Part shown: one piece after another, positions 17,575 through 26,217 of the stretch
How the letters are laid out: the number at the start of each line of letters is the position of its first letter
Position numbering within the stretch: the first letter of the stretch is position 1
NCBI GenBank assembly: GCA_015063785.1
Contig: SVTM01000002.1
Coordinates: 1-64,000, forward strand
Source: Oscillospiraceae bacterium
Lineage (GTDB): Bacteria; Bacillota; Clostridia; Oscillospirales; CAG-382
Direction of reading: 5' to 3'
Length of the DNA: 64,000 nt
Notes under the pieces: generated by a model
The model's database searches: none
What the model was told of the DNA's origin: nothing
What the model saw: only the letters and a program-made list of their open reading frames with translations
Program-made: the position numbers and the translations under genes

Positions 17575-19239
17575 ATGAACTGTACTGCAAAAGTCATCTC
17601 GCCTCTTGAAAAAGTATTTTACGATGACAAAATGTCATCCTTCAAGAGCTATCCGAAATCTTCCGCCCTTATTGGCGAAAAACACAACTTCTGCATAGCA
17701 TACATCAACACAGATTATTCCGAATGCAGATACACAAGTGCTTCGATATATTTGACTGTGAAATCAGACATCAAAAAGCACATATCGCTTTGTACTGTCG
17801 AACACGTACCTGCAGTATACGCCGCAAACTTTGACAAAGAAGAAGACGGCATGCTCAGAAAATATCCCGGCCTTTACCCTGACGTAAAGCATCCTGTGAA
17901 AGAAAAGCAGATCATAAAACTACTTCCCAAGCTTCTCAACAGTCTTTGGGTTGAAGTTGACACAACATACGTATCGGCAGGAAATCACAAGATCAAAATA
18001 GAGTTTCATGCCGAAAACGGCGATCTTCTTTGTGATTGCGAACACACGGTCAAAGTGATCGCCGCAAAGCTTCCTGAGCAGAAACTGATGATAACCCATT
18101 GGTTCCACACCGATTGCCTTGCTGATTATTATAAGACAAAGGTTTTCTCTGAAAAGCACTGGAAGGCCATTAAAAATGCCATGATAACCTACGCAAATGC
18201 AGGCAACAACATCATTTACACTCCCCTTTTCACTCCGCCGCTTGACACAAACATAGGCGGAGAGCGTACAACCGTTCAGCTTGTGGATGTTGCGCTTGAA
18301 AACGGAAAATACAGCTTTGATTTCGCAAAGCTTCACAGATGGGTGAAGATCTGCAAAGATGCAGGTATCAAATACTTTGAAATGAGTCATCTTTTCACAC
18401 AGTGGGGAGCTTTCCACGCACCCAAGATCATTGCAACTGTTGATGGAAAGAAAAAGAAGATCTTTGGTTGGGAAACAGACGCCCACGGTGCGGAATACGA
18501 AGGATTCCTTTCTCAGTTCCTGCCCACGCTTCTCGAGCAGCTCAAGGCGATGCAGCTTGAAGACTGTACCTTCTTTCACATATCAGACGAACCAAGCCTT
18601 GAACATCTTGAAAGCTACAAGGCGTGCAGCGACATTATCAGAAAATATCTGAAAGGCTATAAGATCATGGACGCCATGTTCAACCCGGATTTTTACACAA
18701 AAGGCTACGTGGACATTCCAATACCTTATATCAAGCACGCAGACACATTCTTCTCTCTCAATCCAGATCCGAAATTCGTTTATTACTGTGGAATAGACAC
18801 CGAATGCATGGGTAGAGCGCTTGCAATGCACTCGAGCAGAACCCGTATCAGCGGTATTCAATTCTATGTACACAAGATTGACGGTTTTCTTCATTGGGGA
18901 CACAACTTCTATAACTCGTGCAAATCTCTGCGTCATATAGACCCATACGCAGTCACTGATGCTGACAAGCAGTTTGGCGCAGGCGACAACTTCATGGTAT
19001 ACCCCGGAGACAACCTGGAATCATTCGAATCTGTGCGTCTTGCTGTGTTCCGCGACGGATTGCAGGATATGCGTGCTCTCGAGCTTTGTGAGGCTCTGTG
19101 CGGAGCAGAAGCAGTAAACGAAGCACTTGTCGAGCTTAACGATGGACAGCCTCTTGAACTGTGCAAAACGCCCACAGACAAGGATTTTGCAATTAAGCTT
19201 CGCGAAAAGATCAACTCGATGATCGAAGCTGCTATCTGA
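17575..19239 (+). CDS. DUF4091 / GH123-like glycoside hydrolase
   Basis: A 554-residue protein with an N-terminal beta domain (about 1-165) and a TIM-barrel part matching the DUF4091 glycosidase-like family. Visible features are MITHWFHTDCLADYY, NNIIYTPLFTPPLDT, a candidate acid/base pair in FFHISDEPSLEHLESYK, GIQFYVHKIDGFLHWGHNFYN, and DGLQDMRALELCEAL near the end. GH123 members are N-acetylgalactosaminidases, so a hexosaminidase-like activity is possible. There is no signal peptide, so the substrate is probably taken up first. AAGGAGG precedes the ATG. It stands alone, with a TATAAT at 17543-17548 but no clear -35 box, and ends at a strong terminator. Confidence 0.8.
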   Translation: MNCTAKVISPLEKVFYDDKMSSFKSYPKSSALIGEKHNFCIAYINTDYSECRYTSASIYLTVKSDIKKHISLCTVEHVPAVYAANFDKEEDGMLRKYPGLYPDVKHPVKEKQIIKLLPKLLNSLWVEVDTTYVSAGNHKIKIEFHAENGDLLCDCEHTVKVIAAKLPEQKLMITHWFHTDCLADYYKTKVFSEKHWKAIKNAMITYANAGNNIIYTPLFTPPLDTNIGGERTTVQLVDVALENGKYSFDFAKLHRWVKICKDAGIKYFEMSHLFTQWGAFHAPKIIATVDGKKKKIFGWETDAHGAEYEGFLSQFLPTLLEQLKAMQLEDCTFFHISDEPSLEHLESYKACSDIIRKYLKGYKIMDAMFNPDFYTKGYVDIPIPYIKHADTFFSLNPDPKFVYYCGIDTECMGRALAMHSSRTRISGIQFYVHKIDGFLHWGHNFYNSCKSLRHIDPYAVTDADKQFGAGDNFMVYPGDNLESFESVRLAVFRDGLQDMRALELCEALCGAEAVNEALVELNDGQPLELCKTPTDKDFAIKLREKINSMIEAAI

Positions 19240-19258
19240 AATAAACATATCATATAAA

Positions 19259-19292
19259 ACAAAAAAACAGGGCTCTCCCCTGTTTTTTGTTT
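19259..19292. terminator. Terminator after the DUF4091 gene
   Basis: AAACAGGG and CCCTGTTTTTT form a stem with a CTCTC loop, with T- and A-rich tracts on both sides. Confidence 0.85.
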
Positions 19293-19331
19293 TATATACA
19301 TTCTAAAAAAGTAAATATAGGTAATATTTAA

Positions 19332-19368
19332 AGAACAAAAAAAAGACTCCGTAAAAACGGAGTCTTTC
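19332..19368 (-). terminator. Terminator after the small YxxPxL peptide gene
   Basis: On the minus strand AAAGACTCCGT and ACGGAGTCTTT pair around a short loop (19342-19367), followed by a run of eight T. It lies 15 bases beyond the peptide stop codon. Confidence 0.88.
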
Positions 19369-19381
19369 TCTTTTTGACGAA

Positions 19382-19504
19382 TTAGATTTTGCCCCAGGGA
19401 TCCGAGAAATCGTTGTCACCGTAGTTTCCACTACCAGCTGTGATAACGTCTTCAGTTTCGTATTCCACTACTTCGAGTACAGGGCTCTCGTAAATTTCTT
19501 TCAT
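19382..19504 (-). CDS. Small peptide resembling a lasso/RRE-type RiPP precursor
   Basis: A 40-residue peptide with a strong ribosome site (AGGAAGG) before ATG 19504, its own promoter and its own terminator. The leader part KEIYESPVLEVVEYETEDVI carries Y5-x-x-P8-x-L10, the signature bound by PqqD-like recognition elements in lasso-peptide leaders, and ends in T22-A23. The remainder begins GSGNYGDND, so a core starting at Gly24 would have Asp at ring positions 7 and 9, followed by a tail with FSDPWGKI. Thr at -2 and Gly at +1 are also usual in lasso precursors. No maturation gene is adjacent; a PqqD/HprK/S24 cassette lies at 46.2-47.7 kb. Similar short peptides are, from memory, frequent in gut Clostridia, and lasso folding is unproven. 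Confidence 0.8.
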   Translation of the reverse strand: MKEIYESPVLEVVEYETEDVITAGSGNYGDNDFSDPWGKI

Positions 19505-19531
19505 GTAAATACCACCTTCCTGATTGTTTAT

Positions 19532-19560
19532 ATTATAGCATAATAATTCTGAAAAGTAAA
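19532..19560 (-). promoter_or_regulatory. Promoter of the YxxPxL peptide gene
   Basis: Minus strand TTTACT (19555-19560), 17-base spacer ending TGC, TATAAT (19532-19537): a weak -35 with an extended, consensus -10. Confidence 0.65.
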
Positions 19561-19593
19561 GAGTAAATTTCAATTTTCTAGTGATTTTTTGCA

Positions 19594-19623
19594 CCAAATG
19601 TGGCATTTTGGTGCCACATTTGG
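19594..19623. repeat. Perfect 11-bp inverted repeat
   Basis: CCAAATGTGGC (19594-19604) and GCCACATTTGG (19613-19623) are separated by eight bases. It has no U-tract on either strand, so it is not a standard terminator. It lies between the stop of the 1746-residue protein gene and the promoter of the small peptide gene, so it may be an operator or an mRNA 3'-end structure. Confidence 0.7.
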
Positions 19624-19690
19624 GCATATTTCATAGAAAAGTTAAACGAATTTACAATTTGTTCTTAAATGAATTATTTGGATCGTAAAA

Positions 19691-22600
19691 TCACTTTGCA
19701 GCGTCGATAAGAGCCTGCATAGCAGCCTTGAGGTCTGCATCATCCTCTTCTTCGTCGTTAACAACAGCTTGAGCGATCTTATAAACGGAAGCAGTATACT
19801 GTTCGCCATATACATATTCGCCTTCAGCAACTTCAATGTATGTTACTGCAACATACTCTGTCTTGTACTGTTCAGCTTCAAGACCTGTGAGACAAACTGT
19901 GTACTGAACATAGCCGTCGAGGTCGTCAAAGAGTCTGACAGCAGGAACTGTAGCAGCAGTATATTCCTTACCATTGTAGTTGTACTTGCCATCAACAACG
20001 AGAGCGTTGTTGCCAAGAGCAGCCTTAGGAAGAACTACGAAGCCGTATTCGCAACCTTCGTACTGAGCAGCAAGCTCGTCTGTGTAGTTAGCTACGAATC
20101 TGAGTCCCTGTTCAGTGCTGCCGCTGGGAAGTCTGATCTGAGCACCTGCGATGGAGAGACCTGCATCCTTAACGTTCTTGCCTTCAACGATTGTGCTGAT
20201 ACCTGTTGCAAGAGTGATCTTGTTGTCAACAGAGTTAGCACCTGTTTCAGCTACATAGAAGTCTGTACCTGCGATTGTGAGTTCAACACCTGTGTCAAGG
20301 TTGAAGGACCAATCGTCGTCGTCAACAGAAGGAGTTGCGTTGATGAGGTATGCATCTTCGTCTGCTCTCATAGCAAATGTAGGAACTGTTGCGCCTGCAT
20401 TGACAACGATGAACTTACCTGTGATATCAGCGCAGAGACCTGTTGTGGAGATAGAGTTAACAACGCCGTTCTTGTAGATTTCAACAACAGCGGAACCATC
20501 GTGGAGGATAGTACCTGTAACTGTGCCGTAGGAGTCACCATATCTGATTTCCTTAACAGTTGCAGAACCTGTGCCGTCTTCGGAACCAACCTGGATGTAG
20601 AGGTCGCCTGTCCATGTTCTCTGAGTATTCTGAGAGTTGTAGAAAGGACCAACCTGGATGGAGTCAATGAAACCTTCCTTAACGAAGATGTTCTGATCGC
20701 CGGTCTGGTTCTTGTTGAGAACGCCTGCATGGAGAATAAAGGGCTGAGAACCTTCTACCTTATATACGCCAGCGCCGAGAGTAAGGCTGTTACCGTTAAG
20801 CGAAGCCTGCTTCCACTGCTTGTTAGCCAAAATACCGATGTTTTCAAGAACTACTGCAGAGGATATGCTGAGAGTTTCACCGTACGAGAGAACACCGTCT
20901 GTGCCTTCACCTGTGATGGTGAGAACACCTGCGTATGCAGGGATAGCGAGGGTGTTAGCATCGAGCTTGCCAACAACGTGGAGAGTAGCCTTGTCTGTGA
21001 ATGTGTCAAGGATCTTCTGAGCTGCGCCGAGAGTCTTAACTGCCATGTCAGCAGAGAAGCCGTTGTTTGTATCAACACCGTTTACGGGGTCGATATAAAC
21101 GTGGGAATCAGCAGTAACAACGAGAGCTTCGAGAACAACATCGCCGGATGCGGGAAGAGTGTATGCTGCGCCTGCTGCGTAGAAGTCTTCACCGATGTAC
21201 CAACCAACGAATGTTTCGCCTTCAGCTACTTCGGGAGTGGGAAGTGTGTATACTGTACCACCGTTCTGAGAAGCAACGATTTCGCCATCAATGATAACGT
21301 TAACCATGTTTTCAGAAACGATTGTGATTGTTGTTTCGCCTTCAACAAGGGCGATTACAGATGTTTCTGTAACTTCCTTTTCGCCTTCTGCGTCAACAAC
21401 CTTTGCAACCATGCCTTCGCCGAGAGTGATGGATACCTCACCGAATTCGGCAATGGCAACATCAGAACCTTCGAGGGTGGAAGCCTTAACAACGTATTCG
21501 TTGTCGTTGTTTACATAAGAAGCGGTACCTGCTTCTTTACCTGTGAGGAATGCAGGATGATCGCCGAAGCCGATGTTGGTGTTCTTAAGAAGAACCTGGA
21601 GACCGTTGAGCTGAGTAGAGATGGTCTTCTTGAAACCGTTACGGTAGATCATGTTACCTTCAGACTGTGTGCCGTCAACGGTAATGTATGTCTTACCGAG
21701 GATCTTGGCTGTCTGAGCGGAGTTGTGGTCACCACCGAGGGAAACGGCTGTATTAGACTGTGCACCGTTGAAGTGTGCCTTAGGACCGATGTTAACTGTT
21801 ACGTCGCCGTTAACTACTGCAGTACCCCAGTCCATAAGAGTAAAGAACTGAGCGTCGCCGTTGATGTTAACCTTAACAGAACTGTTTGTGGAACCTGTTT
21901 CGATCTGAGTACCGTCGCCAACAACCGTCATTGCGCCGCCACTGTGAAGTGCAAGCTTGTAGCCTTCGCCGATGGTGAGTTCGCCAGCCTTAACAACAAA
22001 AGGTGTGTTTGTAGCTGTGCTTATGTTGTTGTAGTCGATGAGGTGAGCAAGCTCGAGGTGACCGGAGTTTACAACAACTCTATCTGTACCATTTGCAAAA
22101 CCTGCGCCTTCATAGCCTTCACCTGTGATGATAACGTGCTGATCAGCTGCAAGATTGATGCTGCCGGGGAAGCCTGTTACCATGTCCATAAGAACGATCT
22201 TGCCGTCAGCTGTGCCGATTGTTGCAAGAGCCTTTGCAATTGTTGCAAAAGGAATTTCTGCCTTATAACCTGCGTTTGTATCGCTACCTGTGGAAGCAAC
22301 ATACCAAACGTTTTCTGTGTTTACATACCAGATAGCTTCGAGAAGGATGTCTTCTGTACCAACAAGAACCTTGTCGCCTACTGCATAAACAGTTTCGCCA
22401 AGCTTGTATCCGTCAAGAACTGCGCCAGCTGCGCCTGTTGCGTCGGGAAGAACAACTTCGGAACCTGCATAGAAGTTACCGATAACAACCTTTTCGTCGC
22501 CGTCCATGTAAGCAACTTCGTACTGAGCTTCGCCTTCCTTACCGAATGTAACTGCAACGTCGCCTTCGGGAAGTGTGTAGTAACCGTTTGCGTCTGCTTC

Positions 22601-24931
22601 GATAACGATACCGTTTGCAAGAACCTGGTCAAAGGAATCGTCATCGGGAGTAATTGTGTAAGTAACTGTTGTGCCGCTGATCTTGGGAACTGCAACACCT
22701 TCTGTTACCTTAACAAGCTGCTTTGCTTCTGCAACGGGAGCTTCAGGAGCGAGTTCAACGTTGTTATAAACGAGAACGGATGCACCTGTAACTGTGGGAG
22801 TGTAACCTGCCTGTACCTTAGGAGCAAGTTCCATATCAGCAGCGTTGATAACTACAACGTAGTTGCCGCCGATTGTGGAGATATGCTTAGCTTCGTTCTG
22901 GCTATTGTCGCCGAACTTCAATGTGCCGATAGAACCGCCGTTGACGTCAAGATAAACGTCGCCGGAAATGTAGGAAGCATAGTTGCCGAGAACAACAGTA
23001 GTGAAATTACCGCCGTTGATTTCAGCATCGATGTTACCGTTGATTACTTCTGCGCTACACTTACCATAACCATTTCTGGATGCGATAGCAAATGTGCTGT
23101 ATTTACCAGCGTTAAGGAAGAAGTTGTAGTTACCTGTGTGAGAGGAACCGCCACCATACTGGCTGGAACCTGTGAGCATAGCGAATGTGATTTCAGGGCT
23201 GTTTACTGTAAGAGTAAAGCCGCCGCTTGTGTTGTTACACTGAGAGAAGTAGAGATTGAGAACAGTAGTTGTGAGAGTCATATCGGTGCTGGACTTTGTT
23301 CTGAGACCAGACTCGTATGTACAACCTTCGCCAAATGTGAAGTCGATGTTTTCGAGTTTAACCCATGCTTCGTCAGTGTATGTATCAGCACGTCTGATGC
23401 AAACGTCATCGATAATGAGGGTGGTGCCGTTTGCAGAGATGAGGTTAACGTAACCGCCCTGAGAAGGTTCGGGTGCACCGTTGAACCAGAGCTTTGCTGT
23501 TTCGTCATAGCCGAGAATGGTGATGTCGGTAGAAGCAAGATTGAAGGTGCCATTGAAAGGAAGGTCGCCCTCGAGGTAAACAGTACCAACACCTGTGTCT
23601 GCAGCGATTGCTGCTTCAACGTCTGCAAATGTTGTGTAAACAGTTTCTTCAATACCGTCAATAACGCCGTCTGCGCTGAGGTAGTATGTACCGGGAGCCA
23701 TAAATACAGCTGTGAATTCAGTTACAGAGCCGTCGAATACATAAAGCGAACCGGGCTTGTATGTGTTTTCACCGTCAGACCAGCCGGAGAAGATGAGTCC
23801 TTCGGGAGCTTCAGGAGCTTCGGGCATTGTGCAGTTGGTGTCGGGGAACCAACCCTTTGTGAAGGAGGTTTCGTCGTCAACTACGAATGTAACTGTTTCG
23901 GGAGATCTGATTACGGGATAGAGAATAACGTCTGCGATATAGATGGAACCATCTTCGTTGATAGAACCAACGTTGAGAACGATCTCGTCACCGGGAGCGT
24001 ATGTGAGACCTGTGGATTCGTTTTCCCAGTAAAGGAAGGAAGAACCTTCGGGGAGAGCAGCTGTGTATTCGGGAACAACATATGTTTCGCCTACATACCA
24101 TTCATCGCCTTCTGTAAGCGAGTCATAGATGAAATCGCCGTTGTCATCATAAACTGTGATAACGGGAGAAGGATATGCTGTTGTGTCTGTAAAGTCTGCA
24201 TCGAGAGGATAGGACGAGAATGTGATCGACTTGATGTACATTTTGTCGCCCTTGTGCATATCGATTGCATCCTTGTTTCCGAAGGGATAGAACTTCCACT
24301 GATAGAGTGCGTACTTGTCAACTTCAGAGTTGAGAGATGTGGGATAGTTTGCAACGATGGAATCACGAAGGCTGATAACGATAGTATCCCATTTGTTTGC
24401 TACGATAGAGCTGGAAGCTGTGCCGGAAGGAACTGCGCCCTTAACGAGAACACCGTTTGCATCTGCTACACCCTGCTGACCTGTAAAGTAAGGTGTGCCG
24501 CCTACGAGCTCGGTAAAGCTTTCGTCTTCAACGTCTGCTCTGCCGGTTGTGTCGTAGTAGTATTCCATTGTGATGTACTGAGCGTCGAAAAGACGAACGG
24601 GCTTGCCGGCAACCTTGAATGCGCCGTAGTTGTACATATTGGTTTCCCAATAACCTCTTGTAGCGCCGTCTGCTCTTGTAAGATGTACATTTTCAATTTC
24701 CTGGTCACGACCGATGGAGATAACGTCTTCGCCGTCGAATGTTTCGTCGGCCATTACGTAACCATTGATAGTGAAGTTACCATCAGCAGCCCAGGGGGAT
24801 TCGAAGGCCTTGTTCCATGTGTAATCGTTCTTCACCAATACTTCTGAGTATCCTTCAGCGAATGCCGCAAAAGGAACCATGGAGAGAACGCACAAAACCG
24901 CAAGAACAACACTTAAGATTTTGTTTTTCAT
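19691..24931 (-). CDS. Giant secreted surface protein with repeated beta-solenoid modules
   Basis: The 1746-residue protein begins with a signal peptide (KNKILSVVLAVLCVLSMVPFAAFA). It then has InlB-type B-repeat-like segments (GLIFSGWSDGENTYKPG, TFVGWYIGEDFYAAG) and three copies of a module with a YFADVEAAIA/PFATIAKALA type helix followed by GxIxLxG beta strands (near residues 440, 900 and 1290); the SLH protein at 4750-8049 carries a fourth copy. The C-terminal 160 residues form a domain beginning AGAQIRLPSGSTEQGLRFVA. It has no SLH, LPXTG or dockerin motif, so the anchor is unknown. The start at 24931 follows GAGGAG; the 24973 extension is rejected. It avoids TTA, CTA and TCA codons through nearly all its length, pointing to high expression. 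Confidence 0.87.
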   Translation of the reverse strand: MKNKILSVVLAVLCVLSMVPFAAFAEGYSEVLVKNDYTWNKAFESPWAADGNFTINGYVMADETFDGEDVISIGRDQEIENVHLTRADGATRGYWETNMYNYGAFKVAGKPVRLFDAQYITMEYYYDTTGRADVEDESFTELVGGTPYFTGQQGVADANGVLVKGAVPSGTASSSIVANKWDTIVISLRDSIVANYPTSLNSEVDKYALYQWKFYPFGNKDAIDMHKGDKMYIKSITFSSYPLDADFTDTTAYPSPVITVYDDNGDFIYDSLTEGDEWYVGETYVVPEYTAALPEGSSFLYWENESTGLTYAPGDEIVLNVGSINEDGSIYIADVILYPVIRSPETVTFVVDDETSFTKGWFPDTNCTMPEAPEAPEGLIFSGWSDGENTYKPGSLYVFDGSVTEFTAVFMAPGTYYLSADGVIDGIEETVYTTFADVEAAIAADTGVGTVYLEGDLPFNGTFNLASTDITILGYDETAKLWFNGAPEPSQGGYVNLISANGTTLIIDDVCIRRADTYTDEAWVKLENIDFTFGEGCTYESGLRTKSSTDMTLTTTVLNLYFSQCNNTSGGFTLTVNSPEITFAMLTGSSQYGGGSSHTGNYNFFLNAGKYSTFAIASRNGYGKCSAEVINGNIDAEINGGNFTTVVLGNYASYISGDVYLDVNGGSIGTLKFGDNSQNEAKHISTIGGNYVVVINAADMELAPKVQAGYTPTVTGASVLVYNNVELAPEAPVAEAKQLVKVTEGVAVPKISGTTVTYTITPDDDSFDQVLANGIVIEADANGYYTLPEGDVAVTFGKEGEAQYEVAYMDGDEKVVIGNFYAGSEVVLPDATGAAGAVLDGYKLGETVYAVGDKVLVGTEDILLEAIWYVNTENVWYVASTGSDTNAGYKAEIPFATIAKALATIGTADGKIVLMDMVTGFPGSINLAADQHVIITGEGYEGAGFANGTDRVVVNSGHLELAHLIDYNNISTATNTPFVVKAGELTIGEGYKLALHSGGAMTVVGDGTQIETGSTNSSVKVNINGDAQFFTLMDWGTAVVNGDVTVNIGPKAHFNGAQSNTAVSLGGDHNSAQTAKILGKTYITVDGTQSEGNMIYRNGFKKTISTQLNGLQVLLKNTNIGFGDHPAFLTGKEAGTASYVNNDNEYVVKASTLEGSDVAIAEFGEVSITLGEGMVAKVVDAEGEKEVTETSVIALVEGETTITIVSENMVNVIIDGEIVASQNGGTVYTLPTPEVAEGETFVGWYIGEDFYAAGAAYTLPASGDVVLEALVVTADSHVYIDPVNGVDTNNGFSADMAVKTLGAAQKILDTFTDKATLHVVGKLDANTLAIPAYAGVLTITGEGTDGVLSYGETLSISSAVVLENIGILANKQWKQASLNGNSLTLGAGVYKVEGSQPFILHAGVLNKNQTGDQNIFVKEGFIDSIQVGPFYNSQNTQRTWTGDLYIQVGSEDGTGSATVKEIRYGDSYGTVTGTILHDGSAVVEIYKNGVVNSISTTGLCADITGKFIVVNAGATVPTFAMRADEDAYLINATPSVDDDDWSFNLDTGVELTIAGTDFYVAETGANSVDNKITLATGISTIVEGKNVKDAGLSIAGAQIRLPSGSTEQGLRFVANYTDELAAQYEGCEYGFVVLPKAALGNNALVVDGKYNYNGKEYTAATVPAVRLFDDLDGYVQYTVCLTGLEAEQYKTEYVAVTYIEVAEGEYVYGEQYTASVYKIAQAVVNDEEEDDADLKAAMQALIDAAK

Positions 24932-25010
24932 AAAACTCCTCTTTCCTATAAAATATTTTTTGTATAATTCCACGACAATACAGGCATTATCACAGAATTA
25001 GACTATTTTT

Positions 25011-25039
25011 ATGATACCACAATATATCGATTTTGTAAA
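25011..25039 (-). promoter_or_regulatory. Promoter of the giant surface protein gene
   Basis: Minus strand TTTACA (25034-25039), 17-base spacer ending TGG, TATCAT (25011-25016), giving a 5' leader of about 70 bases. The rest of the 327-base gap (24932-25258) holds only AT-rich sequence and the terminator at 25209-25243. Confidence 0.6.
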
Positions 25040-25208
25040 CAACTTTTTTAAATAAATTCTGACATTTGGCAATTTAAAAACGGGAATTTACAGTTTATTA
25101 ACAAGTATAATTAATCAACCTCTGTTTCTTTTTGTGCATCTTGTACAAAAGGGCTTTATTCATTTTGGCAAGCATTTTTTTAGCACAAAAACAGAGCAGA
25201 TATATGAA

Positions 25209-25243
25209 GAAAAAAAGAAAAAGACACGGTATTCAACCATGTC
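25209..25243 (-). terminator. Terminator of the murJ-exonuclease operon
   Basis: On the minus strand GACATGGT and ACCGTGTC pair around TGAAT (25223-25243), followed by a T-rich tract, 15 bases after the exonuclease stop. Confidence 0.85.
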
Positions 25244-25258
25244 TATTTTCGCAATTAT

Positions 25259-26212
25259 TCAGTTGTCTGCAATGCCGTCTTTGGGTACAGGCTTGTTTCT
25301 TCGGCGGCGCTGATAGCGCTTCATCGTGACCTGCAAAAGTGCTGTGTCGTAATCTTTGACGCGCTGGACTGATTTTACGGATTTGAAACGGACTGACGGA
25401 TTGTCGGCGGATTTTGCAACATCTATTCTGTCTACGAAATATCCGTGCTGTTCACAATGGCGGATTCCTACGAACTGATCGTAGTGCTTGCGCTGATAAT
25501 CGTATTTCAAAACCAGCGGACTCGAGCAGATGGGGCATATATTATCATTGTTGGAGGAAAACTCGAAAGCATCGCGAATACATCGAAAGTCATTGTATCT
25601 ATATTTGCGCCTGCAATTGAGTTCTAGAGCACGCTGTTTTTCAAGACATTCTTCAAATCCTTTCCTCATATCCAGCTTTTCGCAAACGCGCGCGGTATAG
25701 AGGGCGTCGTTGAGAGCATTGTGAAGCGGAAGATCCTGTTCGATACCAAGAGCTTCGCAGGCTGTCGACAAAGCCACCTGATCGTGGGGACTTTCATGCT
25801 GGGATGTGAAGATTATCTGCAGGTTGTACCACTGGCCTATGGTGTAGTCCTTGATTTTGTTGATATCGAGATTTTGCTTAAGAATAGAGATATCGTCGGT
25901 ACCCCAAATGAGAAAAACATGGTCTTTGCCGCACCACCTGATAAAATCCGAAAAACCTTCGGCAAAGGCGGGAGCATCCGAAAGTGACTGGCGCTTTATG
26001 CCGGTGAGCTGTTCGACTTTGAAGTGCATTTTGCGATAAAACACGGGCTTTATCAATTTGGAATATGTATCCAAAAGCTTGAAATTTTCATCCAGTTTGA
26101 CAGCACCGATCTGTATGATCTCGCCGGCAAGGATTTTTCTGGAATCACCTATAAAAACACCTGCGCCGGGATAGCCCTGGTTCCATTCCATATCAAGAAC
26201 AATGTAATTCAT
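25259..26212 (-). CDS. DEDDh 3'-5' exonuclease (ERI1/KapD-like) with extra C-terminal domain
   Basis: A 317-residue protein whose first 180 residues are a DnaQ-like exonuclease: motif I LDMEWNQ (Asp7, Glu9), motif II around GTDDISIL, and motif III HNALNDAL with the DEDDh His. The GEIIQIGAVKLD strand matches ERI1/KapD-type RNA or DNA exonucleases. Residues 225-265 hold CPICSSP and HCEQHGYF, a possible zinc-binding element, and the tail is basic (KRYQRRRRNK), which suits nucleic-acid binding. It is the last gene of the polysaccharide operon, five bases after the GT4-CsaB gene, with no obvious link to it. Confidence 0.85.
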   Translation of the reverse strand: MNYIVLDMEWNQGYPGAGVFIGDSRKILAGEIIQIGAVKLDENFKLLDTYSKLIKPVFYRKMHFKVEQLTGIKRQSLSDAPAFAEGFSDFIRWCGKDHVFLIWGTDDISILKQNLDINKIKDYTIGQWYNLQIIFTSQHESPHDQVALSTACEALGIEQDLPLHNALNDALYTARVCEKLDMRKGFEECLEKQRALELNCRRKYRYNDFRCIRDAFEFSSNNDNICPICSSPLVLKYDYQRKHYDQFVGIRHCEQHGYFVDRIDVAKSADNPSVRFKSVKSVQRVKDYDTALLQVTMKRYQRRRRNKPVPKDGIADN

Positions 26213-26217
26213 CTATT

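Noticed and set aside
19769..24847. Plus-strand frame of 1692 codons opposite the giant surface protein
   Set aside because: It is in exact codon register with the minus-strand gene, is Cys-rich without domains, and has no ribosome site. It results from absent TTA, CTA and TCA codons.
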